Positions 1 to 11,290 of a stretch of 64,000 nt of DNA are shown here, piece after piece. A program made the translations under genes and the position numbers. The stretch is from Acanthamoeba castellanii str. Neff. Lineage: Eukaryota; Discosea; Longamoebia; Acanthamoebidae. Numbering within the stretch: position 1 is the first letter of the stretch; each line of letters begins with the position of its first letter. Location of the stretch: positions 147,777-211,776 of the forward strand of contig NW_004457384.1 in assembly GCF_000313135.1 (NCBI RefSeq). The letters run 5' to 3'. The notes beneath the pieces are model-generated. The model worked only from the letters and a program-made list of their open reading frames with translations. It was not told where the DNA came from and made no database searches.

Positions 1-1223
1 TGTCATGCATGTGGTCCACATAACACACATGTTAGGTGTGTGGTCTGCATGCAACATGCATATTTCATGTGTGGCCAAGGCACACCATGCATTCTTCATG
101 TACTTCCAACTCATACTGCAAATGTGACCTGAATAGCATGCATGCTACGCATTTTATCCATACTACGCGTTATCGTTGCATCCCCATAGATTCAGGAAAG
201 CTCACTTGAGACATGAGTCCGAAAACGCGTAGCACGCGTAGAACGCGGAGCACACGTTAAACGTGTTGACGGGTCGCGCGGAAGCTACGCTTCGCGGGCG
301 CGTGGGCTACGCAAGGACGACAAGTGAAAATGCGAGTGGCCATGGAGATGACTCTGTTTCGCGATCATCACGGACAACCGCGGAGGTTGCGACTACCCGC
401 GATCATCGCAATAGTTGCGATAGTCGCGATAGTTGCAAAAACCACTACCACAGGCATAGGCAAACAACATGAACAGGAGATGAGGTGCCGACCATCCACG
501 GATATTGCAACTATCGCGACTATCGCGACTATTGCGACTATCGCGATTTTTTTGCGATCATCGCGGCTGGGCAGGCATCTCCCATGAGTAGAAAACTAGT
601 TCCACGAAGTAAGCTGCTGGAACACTTGGTTATTGTAGAGTAGAAGAGCTGCAGCAACTCGTTCTTCGGGGATGCAACGCGACCGTAGCGGCCTGAGTGT
701 GCGGCAGCTTGTAGCCCATGGTGTAATTGGTCTGGAAAAATAGTGGCAGGCCGCTGGCTGTCCTGGTAAGCAAGGAAAATAGTGCTCTCAGTAGTCTGGC
801 CCAGAACAAAATTAGTCAGAAACAAGCGAGAAAACTCACGATCTTGATAAGGAAACACCGAGGTCGTACAGCCCAACGAGGCATCCTACAGGGCTGAGTC
901 CTATCACATCTTGATGCCCATGATCTGGCGCGCATTTTGACAAAACGCAAGGTCAAGAGTTTACAAGGCAAGCAAGAAAGAGCACTCTTTGTTCTGTGTT
1001 AGCTAGGGTTTGGAGGAGTTGGAACCTCCCTCACTGGACATGCTTGGTTGTAGGAGCCATGATTCAGACTAAGTCCTTTATCCTCCACATCTTTCTTGTG
1101 GGCACCACCACTTGCACTTTGATTTGTAACACAGGGCAGGAACACTACCCATTTGGGAAAGAAAGGCTAGACAGTTAGTGCCACTGTGAGTATTCATGCA
1201 AGCCTGCTGGTATCAGGCTGGAT
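1..1223. other. No confident gene; low-complexity and short inverted repeats
   Basis: The first 250 bases are made of recurring ATGCATG and ACGCGTAG-like words. From about 580 the sequence is more AT-balanced than the gene regions that follow. A 112-codon frame on the minus strand (876 to 538) has no motif that I recognise and no clear intron-exon pattern. I see no conserved protein, tRNA or rRNA here. Confidence 0.5.
416..548. repeat. Inverted repeat with 9-bp tandem units
   Basis: Bases 416-435 and 507-526 are inverted copies of a 20-bp word (GCAACTATCGCGACTATCGC on the right arm). The right arm continues to about 548 as a tandem 9-mer, ACTATCGCG/ACTATTGCG. Together they could fold into a hairpin with a roughly 70-nt loop. 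Confidence 0.7.
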
Positions 1224-4200
1224 TCAATCATCAGGAGAGGGCCTCTTGCGCTTGTGCCCTGTGGGACCTTTGTGCTCCAGCACAAAGCACACTTCACAGT
1301 CTACCCCCACAGCAAGAAGCTGATCAAGCCACACTTGCTGGTAGGCTGACAGCTGGTCTCGAGGTCCTTTGACCTCCACCAGCTTGGCTGTCCCTGCTAA
1401 AAAATTCCAGAATAAGCAAAGAATAAGCACAGAATTAGCAAGCAATAGTACCATCCTCATTCCACAGGAGTAGATCAGGAAGACCATGACCCCATCCCTT
1501 GTAATCCTCAGCAAGCAGCTGAAATATGTTGGCCTAACACCACACCACCAGTCATGAGTGTGCTCCACCAGGCAATGGTGCAGGGGCTTGTACAAGTGCA
1601 TTTCCACCAATGCAGGAGGCCACCACCTGTAGGTGTTGGAGGCTGTATCGCCAGTCTACCCCTAGGCATTGCGTCCCTGTGTGGTATGAGAATGCACCAA
1701 GTTAGAGGCCAAGGTTGGTGAAGGAGCACGTTGGATTTGAGAGTGAGCAAGCTACCATAGTGGATCCACGCCTCTGCGAGGAGCTTGGGCATGGACTGTG
1801 AGCGGATCTCCTGGAGTCGCTGCTCGATCAGGCTTCTTCGGCTGGTGGCGAACGCGTCTGTTGCCAAGTCCATTGGCGCCACTAGCGTATCAAGTACCAA
1901 GTAACATGCTCACGCAGGTTAGATTTACGCCCTCTCTCGATCATCCTTGGGACACACAGGGAAGAAGAGGACAGGGCGTACCTTGGAAGGGAGTCAAGAA
2001 CACCCCCGGCACGTCGGCAAACAAGACGTCCCACATGAGGAGACCAAAGAGCGTCTTGAAGATACCATTCTCCGAATGCATGCCCGCCCAGCCTCGTCCC
2101 TCTTGTGCGTAGTACTGCAGCGCCAGCTCTTCGACAGTACAGCGGCTCCCGTCGTGGCCCACGAACGTAGACTTCTTCCCTGGCTTGGCCTGAACCCTCC
2201 CCCACCACACCATCAGCCGTCATCATCATCATCATCATCATCAACACACATGTCACACCACCGCTCGCAGCTGATGACGGGGGAGGGGAGGTGGTGGTGG
2301 CACCGTAGAGGAGAGAAGGAGAGGAGAAGAGGATAGTAGGAGCAGGGCAGGGGCACGCTGGGTGGGGTACCTCCTCGCGTACGAGGCGTCCGTAGATGGT
2401 GGTGGAGCGCGGCTTCTTGAGAGAGGCGATGGAGAAGGCGGGAAATGGAGATGAGAGCGGGGCGGCGGCGGCGCGGGTGAGGAAGGAAGGCTTGTTCCAA
2501 CGCAAGGGCGGCTTGGCGAGCTTGAGGACGCGCTTCTGGAGGACGAGCTGATCGCACAGGCGGAGGGACGGCTGGTCGTGATTGAGTGCGGTTTCGGCGA
2601 GAATGAGCGAGTGCTTCTTGCGCCCCATGTGCTCCACGTTGAGGGACAGCCGATGCCACCAGTGCCCGCGCTTGCCCGGACAGAAGGGCGTGCTCAGCAG
2701 CAGCCGTAGACACGCCGCTGCCTCGGCGTACTTTTTCTGCTTCTCCAGCACACCGACACCGTCGTGAAGCACGCGTGCCAGCACCCACCTGGTGACGAAC
2801 GTTCGTGCAGTCGCATGCGACCACCTCCCCTTAGTCAACACCGCACCGCACCGCACCGCACGGCGAACGACCAACAAACAGTACGTGGCGCGTACCCATG
2901 GGTGAACCTGGAGAGAAAAGGCCGTTCCGCGATGCACGCTCGCCACACGGCTGCGCTGGCACACTTGCGCAAGCAGCTGCGGCCAAATAGCGCGGGGAAC
3001 GGTTGGTCAGCGGCGGAAGCATCCACCACACCACCCTCGTCGTCCGGCGCACAGGCACCGCCCTCTTCTCTGCCGTCGTCCAGCAGCAGCAGCCGCCGCC
3101 GCGCGTCGACCGGCACAGTCGGCACGAGGGATGAAGTGAAGAGTGGCTGCGGAGGAGGAGACGGCTGCAGGGCCGAGGCAGAGGAGGAGAAGGAGGACAA
3201 TGAGGGAAGGGGGAATGCGGACGAAAGCTGGTGCAGGATGGACGGGAAGGGCGAGTCAAGTAAGGCAGCAGCGGAGGAGAAGCGTTTGCGACGGGACCGT
3301 TCGGCAAGCTGCTGCTTCTGCTCGAGGCGGATGATCTCCGAGTAGGGGTCCTGCTCCGGCGACGAGGCAGAGTGCGCAAGGAAGGAAGCGGCAACGACCA
3401 GTGTCTCGAGCAGGGACCGATGATGTTGAGTCGATCGGTGGCCTTCGTTCGGCCCGCAGCGCCGCTGTGCCCTTCTCGACACTGGTATCCCTCGGTTGGT
3501 TGTCCTGCTGCTCGCGGCGGCTGTGGACACGGTAGCAGAGCTCGTGGGCGTGGGCGCGGGCGCGGGCGTGCTGCTGCTGGCAGCGCCCAGTGCCTCGAGG
3601 CTGTTGGCCAAGGCGAGGGCGCGCTCGTAGAGGTCAAGTGCCTCCCGGGAGGGGAACACCCGGCTCTCGTTGCCTTGGCGCCGCCACCAATAGCACTCAC
3701 AGGTCTCTCCTCCTCCTCCTCCATGGCTGTCGCTGGTCCCACACCACACGCACGCATGGGCGTTGGTCAGAGCTAGTCGACCAGGCCCGCAGGCAGGCCG
3801 GCAGGCAGGCCGGCAGGCAGGCAGGAGGGTGGGTGGGTGGGTGGCGCATGATGGCACCCCCCTGGTGTTGTTGCTGGTGTTATTGCTGTTGTTGTTGTTG
3901 TTGCTTGGGGGTAGGTAGCTACCTCATCGACCGGGGGCGGGAAGGGGACGGCGGAGGGGTACTGAAGCTTTCGTCACCTGGCGCTCCGCTCGTGGTGGTG
4001 TTCTCGGCCTTTTCTCCGCGGCAGGCGCTCTCTTCTGCGCGGGCACAGCCGGCGGTCATCCGCGGGTGAGGAGGAGGAGGTGGCTGGTCGGCAGGACGGT
4101 GTCCAGCGTCTTCCTCTCCGTGCTCGTCATCATCAGGTGGGCTGTCCGGGCGAAGAGGCCGCCGTACGGACTTCCACGCGTGGATGTCGATGTGAGGGCA

Positions 4201-5589
4201 GGCGTAGGCGGGGTACTTGACTTTGTCCATGCCCACGAGCAGGAGTAGCGTCATGTCCTGTGTGTCGTTCAAGAAGAACAGTCGCTGCATGCGCTTGAAC
4301 AAGTCGCGCGAGGGCCGCGATAGCCGAATGGCACAGAACCGAGGCCTATCACCGCTCGGCGCGACAGTTGGCAGGGCAGCCTCAGCGCGAGGAGCAGCAG
4401 AACGGAGTTCTCGCTCCACCACCTTGGACAGCACACTCCGTCCTGCGTGCGTGCGTGCGTGCAAGAGGAAGGGGGGGAAGATGGATGACTCATCGGTGCG
4501 GCACAAGGGGGGGTGCAGCATATACGAGGGGGTCCATACCGTCGAGTGTCTGCTGTGTGTACGCCGTGCCGGTGATGGCGTTGATGATGTCCGCCACGCG
4601 CATGCCAGCGCCTGCATTCTTTTCTAATAAGCAACCCAGTTGGCGTGCTATGCGCTTGCGTGGCGTGTGTGGCGGCTCTCAAAACTTAAAGCCTTGGCGG
4701 GCAGGATTCGCACCGAGAGAAGCGAGGAAGGTGCCCTGTGCCGCCCGAAGCACAGCCTGCAGTTGGTACTTGCTCAAGGTATTCAGCAGATCAGGGGTGA
4801 TGTCGCGGTCGTGTACGCCTTCCAGTGTCTCACAGAAGCCCAGCCGTTGGAGTTCCTAGGAATCAACCACCACGTCGTTTGCCCAAGGTGTCAACAGTCT
4901 GCGTGGCTGGCACCTGGACGCCTGGAAAGAGGATGCGGCGAACAACCAGCAGCTGCCAACAGTGAGGGAGAGCGTACGAGAGTCGCGTCAAGCACGTCGA
5001 TTTCGGGGTAGGAGAGGGTGGCTGTACGGAACCACGGCCCTTTGCGCTGGAACAGGCGAATGTACAGGCGCTTGGCTCCCTCGCCCATGCCTGCCACCCA
5101 CCCACCCACCCCCAGCAGGCCACGTGCGTTGCACAAGAACAACACAGAAGCAGCACGCGTCAGCCACAGCATGTCTGTGAGTCTGTGAGGACCTTGTAGT
5201 GGCTGGGCACCTTCGAACGTGCGCAGCAGATGCTCCTCCTTGGGCGTCAACAGGTGGCCATGTAGCCTAATGTTTGCAGTTAGGGAGGCGGAGCGCACTT
5301 GGAATTGAACGAAAGGGAGCCGTTACTTCCGCACACTCTCGAGGATCAGTACAAAATTGTAAAGGTAGTACGAGGGCATCCTCTGCTCTGTAGTGATGTC
5401 CTCCGTGGCAGCCTCTCTGCGATTTCCGTCATTCTCCTTCCAAGATTCAGGGAAGATGTCAGCCTCTTGGATGCTTACCGCTCTGCTGCTTCTACCTCGA
5501 ACTACTATGCTGCCTACAGCGGCGCAATGCCCATCGTTGTCATCATCATCATCATCATCAGAGGAAATCTCAATAACTTCGTGATGCAT
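1224..5589 (-). CDS. FAN1: Fanconi-associated nuclease 1 homologue (FAN1)
   Basis: Multi-exon gene for a structure-specific 5' flap endonuclease/exonuclease used in interstrand crosslink repair. In order on the minus strand the exons encode: an acidic N-terminus starting MHHEVIEISSDDDDDDD; a block reading YYLYNFVLILESVR; RLYIRLFQRKGPWF (about 5060-5010), typical of the FAN1 N-terminal DNA-binding region; a SAP-like segment with LQRLGFCETL (about 4860-4690); LFFLNDTQDM and KVKYPAYACP (about 4290-4200); a TPR-like region around RGHWWHRLSLNVEH (about 2660); and VEELALQYYAQEG followed by LFGLLMWDVLF (about 2140-2020). The C-terminal VRR-NUC domain holds the catalytic pattern GLPDLLLWNE ... KLVEVKGPRDQLS, that is PD followed by ExK. 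The last exons join by an 80-nt intron between GGNAL and ANIFQLL. I see no UBZ zinc finger at the N-terminus. It is divergent from endonuclease V. The start at 5589 is inferred from the acidic exon and could differ. Confidence 0.93.
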
Positions 5590-5703
5590 TTGCCGCTACA
5601 AGGAAAAAAAAAAACAAACAGAAACGACGCGTGAGCAGAAAACAGGAGGAAGAAAAAATGGTTGGAAAAAAATTACTCTAGTTTTTAAAAGAAAACGGCA
5701 GAG
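5590..5703. promoter_or_regulatory. Short divergent promoter between FAN1 and endonuclease V
   Basis: Only 114 bp separate the predicted starts of two divergent DNA-repair nucleases. The spacer is A-rich, unlike the surrounding GC-rich exons, and contains one ACGCGT at 5627-5632, identical to the yeast MCB element. That word is not rare in this genome, so the match is weak evidence of regulation. No TATA box is obvious. Confidence 0.45.
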
Positions 5704-7934
5704 ATGGAGGCGGTGGAGCTGGAGGATCCCTCTGCGCACATCAAGGCGCTGTGGGAGTCGCACGTGCATCCAAACTCTTTCACGATGGTGAGTGGGTTGT
5801 GGCTTACAGCGGGGGGGGGGGCACAGGGAGCAGCTGGAGCTGAAGACTCAGCTGGTCACCAGGGACGACTTCGCATGGAACCTGCCCTCGCTGCCCACCT
5901 CCGCACCACCCCCGGACGACGCTGCCGCTCGCGGGGGTACTGAGGAGAAGGAGGAGCTGCGCTTCATTGGCGGTGTCGACATCAGGTAGGCCAGCCGTGC
6001 ACGTGTCGTGCTTGTTCTGTTAGGCCTTTTGTATATCTCTGTTATTCTTCTTCTTCTTCTTATCTCGTACCTCCTTCCTCCCCCAAGCTTCGTCAAGAAT
6101 GATCCCGTCAATGCGTGTGCCTCGCTCGTCGTCCTTTCCTATCCCCAGCTGCAGGCACTGCACCATTCCCTCCACCCCCCACCCCCGCCCTATGCACCCG
6201 GTCGCTCCTATTTATTTCTGGTCCATATCTTTCCTTCCGCGTGTGTGGTGCGTCGTGTGTGTGCCTGTGTCGTGTGTCGTGTGCGTCGTGTGTGTGCCTG
6301 TGTCGTGTGTCGTGTGTGCCTGTGTCGTGTGTCGTGTGCGTCGTGTGTGTGCCTGTGTCGTGTGTCGTGTGCGTCGTGTGTGTGTGTGTGTGTGTGTGTC
6401 GTGTGTCTTGTGTGTGTGTCGTGTGTGTGTGTCATGTGGTGTCGTGTGTGTGTGTGTGTGTCATGTGTGTCGTGTGTGTGTGTGTGTGTAGTGTGGTGTC
6501 GTGTGTGTGTGTGTGTGTGTGTGTGTCGTGCGTGATAAATCGTGGCACGGCATGACTCGTGTGCACGCAGGTCGTGTGGGAAGCCGAGCGCATGGTCAAG
6601 CTTGAGCTGCCTACATTCCTGGCTTCCTGGCCTTTCGGGAGGTGCCGCACCTCGTGCCCCTCTTCGAGCAGCTACGCGCCGACCAGCCCCGCCTTTGGCC
6701 CCAGGCACGCTGCTTTCTGCCACACCCCACCCCACACATGGAGTGAAATAAGTCGACAATGTTGTGGATAAGATAATGATATGATGATATGTGGCAGAAG
6801 AAGAAGAACGAAGAACGAAGAACGAAGAAGAACAAGAACAAGAGCGAAGAAGAAGAAGAAGAAGTGAGCGACTACTGGCTGGTGGCATTGGTGGCGGTGG
6901 CGACGATGCTGATGGTGGCGGTTATGGCTAAACGGGGTCGGCGGGCAGGTGGTGTTCGTTGACGGGAACGGAGTGCTGCACCCGCGCGGGTTCGGCTTGG
7001 CCTCCCACCTGGGCGTGCTCATCGGCATACCCACAGTACCCCACCCTCCAAACTCTCCCCTTCCTTGCGGATATGTGAGCCTGCCCTGGCGCCGCTCACC
7101 GCTCGGGACATACCGTACACGCGACACACTCACACAACACACACGACACACGCGACACAAACCACACACACGACACACGCGACCCACACGCGACGACATA
7201 CACGGCACACACACGCGACACACACGGCACACACGACACACACCACACACACACGACACACACACGACACACACACGACACACATGACACACACGGCACA
7301 CACATACATACAGATAGGGGTGGGGAAGACCTTCTTCCACGTCGACGGGCTGGACATGAGGGAGGTCAAAGCACAGGCGGCCGCAGCCTGCCACAAGGGC
7401 GGCGACTGGATCCCCCTGATCGGCCAGTCGGGAGTTGAGTGGGGCGCCGTACGAGACCTCCACCACCCTCTGACTCCTGTCTCCCGGGATCCCGACTGAC
7501 TATCATCGTGTGTCGTGTGTGTTGTGTGTCGTGTGTGATTGTTGTGTGTCGTGTGCGTGTGTTGTGTGTGTGTTGTGTGTGTGTCGTGTGTGTCGTGTGT
7601 ATCGTGTGTATATCGCGTGTGTGTCGTGTGTGTTGACAATCAGGCGTTCCGAAGCACAGACGGCTCGTCGAACCCCATCTACGTGTCGGTGGGCCACAGG
7701 ATCAGCCTGGCCTCGGCTGTGCTCCTTACCCAGGCCTCGTGCCTCCACAGGTGCGGACCTTCCCCCAATCCTGCCCCACTGGCACGGGTGCGTGTGCACA
7801 CGTGTTGTTGGCAATTCGGCCCTCGCTCCTACGACAACGCGTGTGTCTCACCTCCCGTGCGTTGCAGGGTGCCGGAGCCCATCCGGCAGGCCGACCTGCG
7901 CAGCCGGGAGTTTCTGCGCAAACAGGGGCACTGA
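5704..7934 (+). CDS. ENDOV: Endonuclease V, with an apparent 1-base frameshift
   Basis: Deoxyinosine/inosine-specific endonuclease that cleaves the second phosphodiester bond 3' to inosine in DNA or RNA. Exons in order encode the N-terminus MEAVELEDPSAHIKALWESH, RFIGGVDI (first metal-binding Asp), NDPVNACASLVVLSYP, WEAERMVKLEL then PGFLAFREVP (Glu), VVFVDGNGVLHPRGFGLASH (Asp), KTFFHVDGLDM, GDWIPLIGQSGVEWG, NPIYVSVGHRISLASAV and EPIRQADLRSREFLRKQGH before TGA. This covers the whole family. Introns are packed with TG/CA repeats. In the exon around 6570-6705 the frame breaks between LEL and YIPGF. One missing base at about 6610-6612 (CC where CCC is expected) would restore it. This may be a sequencing error or a real lesion. 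It converges on the CoA-transferase gene 117 bp downstream. Confidence 0.92.
6240..6535. repeat. TG-rich microsatellite in an EndoV intron
   Basis: Nearly pure GTGTGTCGTGTGTG-type sequence: TG dinucleotides interrupted by CG at irregular intervals, plus a higher-order unit containing GTGCCTGTGTCGTGTGTC repeated about five times. It fills one intron, and the long Cys/Val frames through it are artefacts. Confidence 0.9.
7128..7312. repeat. CA-rich (ACACACGAC) microsatellite in an EndoV intron
   Basis: Tandem ACACACGAC/ACACGCGAC units fill the intron before the exon encoding KTFFHVDGLDM. It is the complementary type of the TG repeat at 6240-6535 in the same gene. Confidence 0.9.
7507..7637. repeat. 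TG-rich microsatellite in an EndoV intron
   Basis: GTGTGTCGTGTGTGTTGTGTG-type repeat filling the intron before the exon that encodes NPIYVSVGHRIS. The simple repeat reaches almost to both splice sites. Confidence 0.85.
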
Positions 7935-8051
7935 TGATGGTGATGATGTGGAATGGCCCACAGCACGGGCCAACAACCACAACGTGCACGTTGGGGAGAT
8001 GCCGGACTTGTGCACAGGCTCTCGTGAATATTTGTACACCTCCATACCCAA

Positions 8052-11000
8052 TCACCACTTCACACGCCAACGGGGTTCTGCTGCTGCTGCGCTGGCCATG
8101 GCGGCCATCCACTCGTCGACGTGCGCAGACTCAGGGATCTTGGGGGAGTTCTCGTCGACGTCGAACCAGAAGCCCCGCTCGACCTCCTTCTCCAGCCAGG
8201 GCCGGTGGAGGGGATGGGCGATGGAGATGAGGGCCTTCATGCGCTCCTTGACCGGCTTGCCGAACAGATTCACCGCGCCCCACTCCGTCACCACCTACTC
8301 GCGCAACCCCCCCCCACCCACCCCGCCTGCCGTCAGGAGGGCACAACCCACCAGAAGCCTCCCCCCCCCGGGGGGGGGGGAGAAAGCGAGATATAAAGAG
8401 CGAGGAGCGAGAGAAGAGAGAGAAGGCCGGCCGGCTGCTGGTGATTTGACACGCACCCAGTGGACGTGGGCACGCGTGGTCACGACGCCTGCGCCGCGCT
8501 TGAGCCGCGGCACAATCTTGCTCTCGCCCCGTGAGGTGGTCGACGGCAGGGCGATGATGGGCTTGCCGCCTGCGCACCGTGAGACGAGGTCCCAGCAGGT
8601 GTTAACCCCTCCCCCCCACACCACACGACGCACACCACACTGAAATGTCGTTGGAGGGCGCGCAGTACCGTGGGAGAGAGCAGCGCCGCGCATGAAATCC
8701 ATCTGCCCGCCCACGCCCGAGTAGAGCTTCGAACCAATCGAGTCGGCACAGATCTGGCCCGAGAGATCCACCTCGACCGCGCTGACGGCCATGCGAAGAG
8801 GAACGACGCGTCACCCCATGCTCCGCGCGCATGTCCGCACACGCGCCAACGTGGCTTTGTACCAATAGTGCGTGGAGGAGGAGGAGGAGGAGGAGGAGGA
8901 GTACCTGTTGATGGCGGTCATCTTGGGGTTCTCCTTGATGAGGATGGGGTTGTTGACCCATTCAATGGCGCGGAACTGCACGGCGGGGTTCTCGTGCACG
9001 AAATCGTAGAGGCGCTTGGTGCCCAGACAGAAGCCCACGGTGATGGTGCGCGGGGCGATAACCTTGTTCTCGCCCGTGATCACCTGTCATCACACACGAC
9101 ACACGTAAGGGGGCTGGACTGGCGATTTGCGGTGGGGCGGTGGTGGCTGGTGGTGGCTGGTGGTGGCTGTACCCCACGCTCGACCAGGTCGATGATGCCG
9201 TCGGAGAACATCTCGGTGTGGATGCCGAGCTTCTTGTGGTGCGTGAGCTCGGCCAGCACAGCATCGGGGATCACGCCGATGCCCATCTGCAGCGTTGCCC
9301 CGTCCTCCACGAGCTGCGCCACGTTCCTGCGAAACCACCACCGCCCCACTCCCGCGGTGAGACAGGGGGACGTTGCCACCATTGGCGTTGCTGCGGCCAG
9401 CGCCAGCGCCACTTCATCATCATGCATCATCATGCACATTATCATGCATCGCCACTTCATCAGCAGGACCAGGACGTACTTGCCGATCTTGCCGATCGTC
9501 TCGGTGACCTTGCCACGCTTGTGCTCGATGAGGGGGGCCGGCCCGTCCACCATGAAGCTGATGGCGCTCTCGTGCACGAACCCATCGCCGTGCGTACGCT
9601 ATTAATAAATAAATATATAATATATATATATAACGGTCGTGAGCGGACTTGTTCCACCCCCCCCTCCTCCCGAGGCGTGCGTGCGTGCGTGCGAGGGGCT
9701 GTGTGGGCGGACGTGTGTACGGGCATGTGGGGGTTGACTTGGGCGATGACCGTCTTGGCGCATTGGACGGCCGCCAAGCTGGCGTCCACCGAGGTACCCA
9801 ACGAGCAGAACCCGTGCTGGTCCGGCGGCGACACCTGACGACGACGACGACGACGACGACGAGCAGGGGGAGGAGGAGGAGGAGGAGGAGGAGCACAACA
9901 AGCAACACCACCCCACGAGTGAGGTCCCTGAGCGGCGGCGGGGAGAGGAACACACGCGCCGCATCGAGAGCGAGCGAGCGAGAGAGGGCGAGAGAGGGAG
10001 CGTGTACGGTGATGAGGGCGACGTCGAGCGGGAGGATGCCGCGGCGGAAGAGGAGCGGGATCTCGCTGAGGAAGACGGGCGTGTAATCGAGGCGCCCTCC
10101 TGCACGCCCTTGCGCACGTTCTTGCCCACGAAGAAGTTGTTGTTCTTGAACGAGCCCTCGTACTTCTTGTCCGCGTACGACGCGTCACCCTGCCACCCGC
10201 ACCACCGACACACAACGCGACCCCATATCCCCCCCCCCGATATCGCATGAGTGGACAACGGTGGCGGCGTGGCCGGCGTGGCCGGCGTGGCCGGCGTGGC
10301 CGGCGTGGCCGGCGTGGCGGCGTGGCGGCGTGGCGGCGTGGCGGCGTGGCGGCGTGGCGGCGTGGNNNNNNNNNNNNNNNNNNNNNNNNNNNNNNNNNNN
10401 NCGTGGCGGCCATCCGTGTATGGGTGGATGGATTGAGGGAGGGAGGGAGGGAGGAGGCCACAGACACATACCTCGATGTGCATGTGGCACACCTCGACGT
10501 CCCGCAGCTCGGGTGCCCGGCGCGTCATGGCGTGGATGAGGGCCTGAGGAGCCGCTGCCACACTACACACACACGACACGACACAAATAACGCGCCTGTT
10601 GGTGACGCTCCACCTCCACGACCTCCACGAGCCGCCGGCGGCACGCTTCTCTCCCTCCACCAGTCCCACCGCCGCCGCCGCGGTAGTGGGTGCTTGTGGT
10701 GGTGGTGGTGGCTGCTGCTGTGATGGCTGGCTGGTGGGTTACCTGTGGACGAAAACTCGGTCGCCCGTCTTGATCACCTTCACAGCGTCGTCTGCACTCA
10801 ACATTTGGGGCCGCCCTGCACCAGCAGCCACGACAGGAACCCCCCCCGTCACGTGTGAGTTACGCACACGCAGAAATAAGAATAATGGGGGGGGGCGGTA
10901 AATGAGGCCAGCACACAGGTTTGGAAGATAAGGGTGGCTGCTGGTGGTGGGGTGGGGGAGGGGCAGTGCGGAAGAAAAGTTGCTCCTACCTTGGTAGGCC

Positions 11001-11083
11001 CTCCGACCAAAGGCTGAGGCCCGGCCAGCACTGGCCGCGCTCAACACGGTGGTGCGGGCGCTCATCTGTTGAAGTCTCTTCAT
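8052..11083 (-). CDS. Acetyl-CoA hydrolase / 4-hydroxybutyrate CoA-transferase family, probably mitochondrial
   Basis: Transfers or hydrolyses CoA from short-chain acyl-CoA (ACH1 / acetate:succinate CoA-transferase type). Exons read LSADDAVKVIKTGDRVFVH, ALIHAMTRRAPELRDVEVCH, YEGSFKNNNFFVGKNVRKGV, PPDQHGFCSLGTSVDASLAA, ESAISFMVDG, then LQMGIGVIPDAVLAELTHHK with LGIHTEMFSDGIIDLVERG, TITVGFCLGTKRLYDFVHEN, AVEVDLSGQICADSIG, GGQMDFMRGAALS and the end VVTEWGAVNLFGKPVKERMK ... RWRVKW. These are the family's ordered blocks, including the glycine-rich CoA-binding region. The N-terminus (MKRLQQMSARTTVLSAASAG) is rich in Arg, Ser and Ala without acids, as in mitochondrial targeting peptides. An in-frame ATG at 11128 would add 15 residues. 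A 36-base assembly gap lies in an intron. Exact substrate cannot be told from sequence. Confidence 0.9.
10262..10410. repeat. GGCGTGGCC / GGCGTGGCG tandem repeat with an assembly gap
   Basis: A 9-bp unit CCGGCGTGG repeats about six times and then shifts to GGCGTGGC-type units that run into 36 Ns (10366-10401) and resume after them. It lies in an intron of the CoA-transferase gene. The gap is probably collapsed repeat. Confidence 0.85.
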
Positions 11084-11128
11084 CTTCGTGGCCCTGGTGG
11101 TATGGTGCTGGTGGGGAGTGGTTTGCAA

Positions 11129-11290
11129 AGTGAGAGGCGGACGGAGAAGGTGCAGTTTTGACGCGGCCTATCTGGCGCTTCGGGAAGTTCATCGCCGGAA
11201 ACAGGCCCGATAGGCGCGTCGGGAACGGTCACGGAAATATGGCCTACTTTCGGAGGAAGTGGTTGGACAGGAACCCAAGAAGAAAGGAAA
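11129..11290. promoter_or_regulatory. Divergent intergenic region, CoA-transferase and nucleoside transporter
   Basis: About 160 bp between the outermost possible starts of two divergent genes. No specific promoter element stands out. The exact borders are uncertain because both N-termini have alternative ATGs. Confidence 0.35.

Noticed and set aside
1..600. Telomere or subtelomere candidate at the left edge
   Set aside because: No TTAGGG-type repeats. The 9-mer and ATGCATG words do not match known telomeric units.
538..876. 112-codon minus-strand frame as a possible retrotransposon fragment
   Set aside because: A short His-Gly stretch looked slightly like an integrase zinc-binding region, but spacing and flanking residues do not fit.
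6008..6888. Long Cys/Val (plus) and His/Thr (minus) frames
   Set aside because: They are translations of the TG/CA microsatellite in an EndoV intron, with no other protein features.
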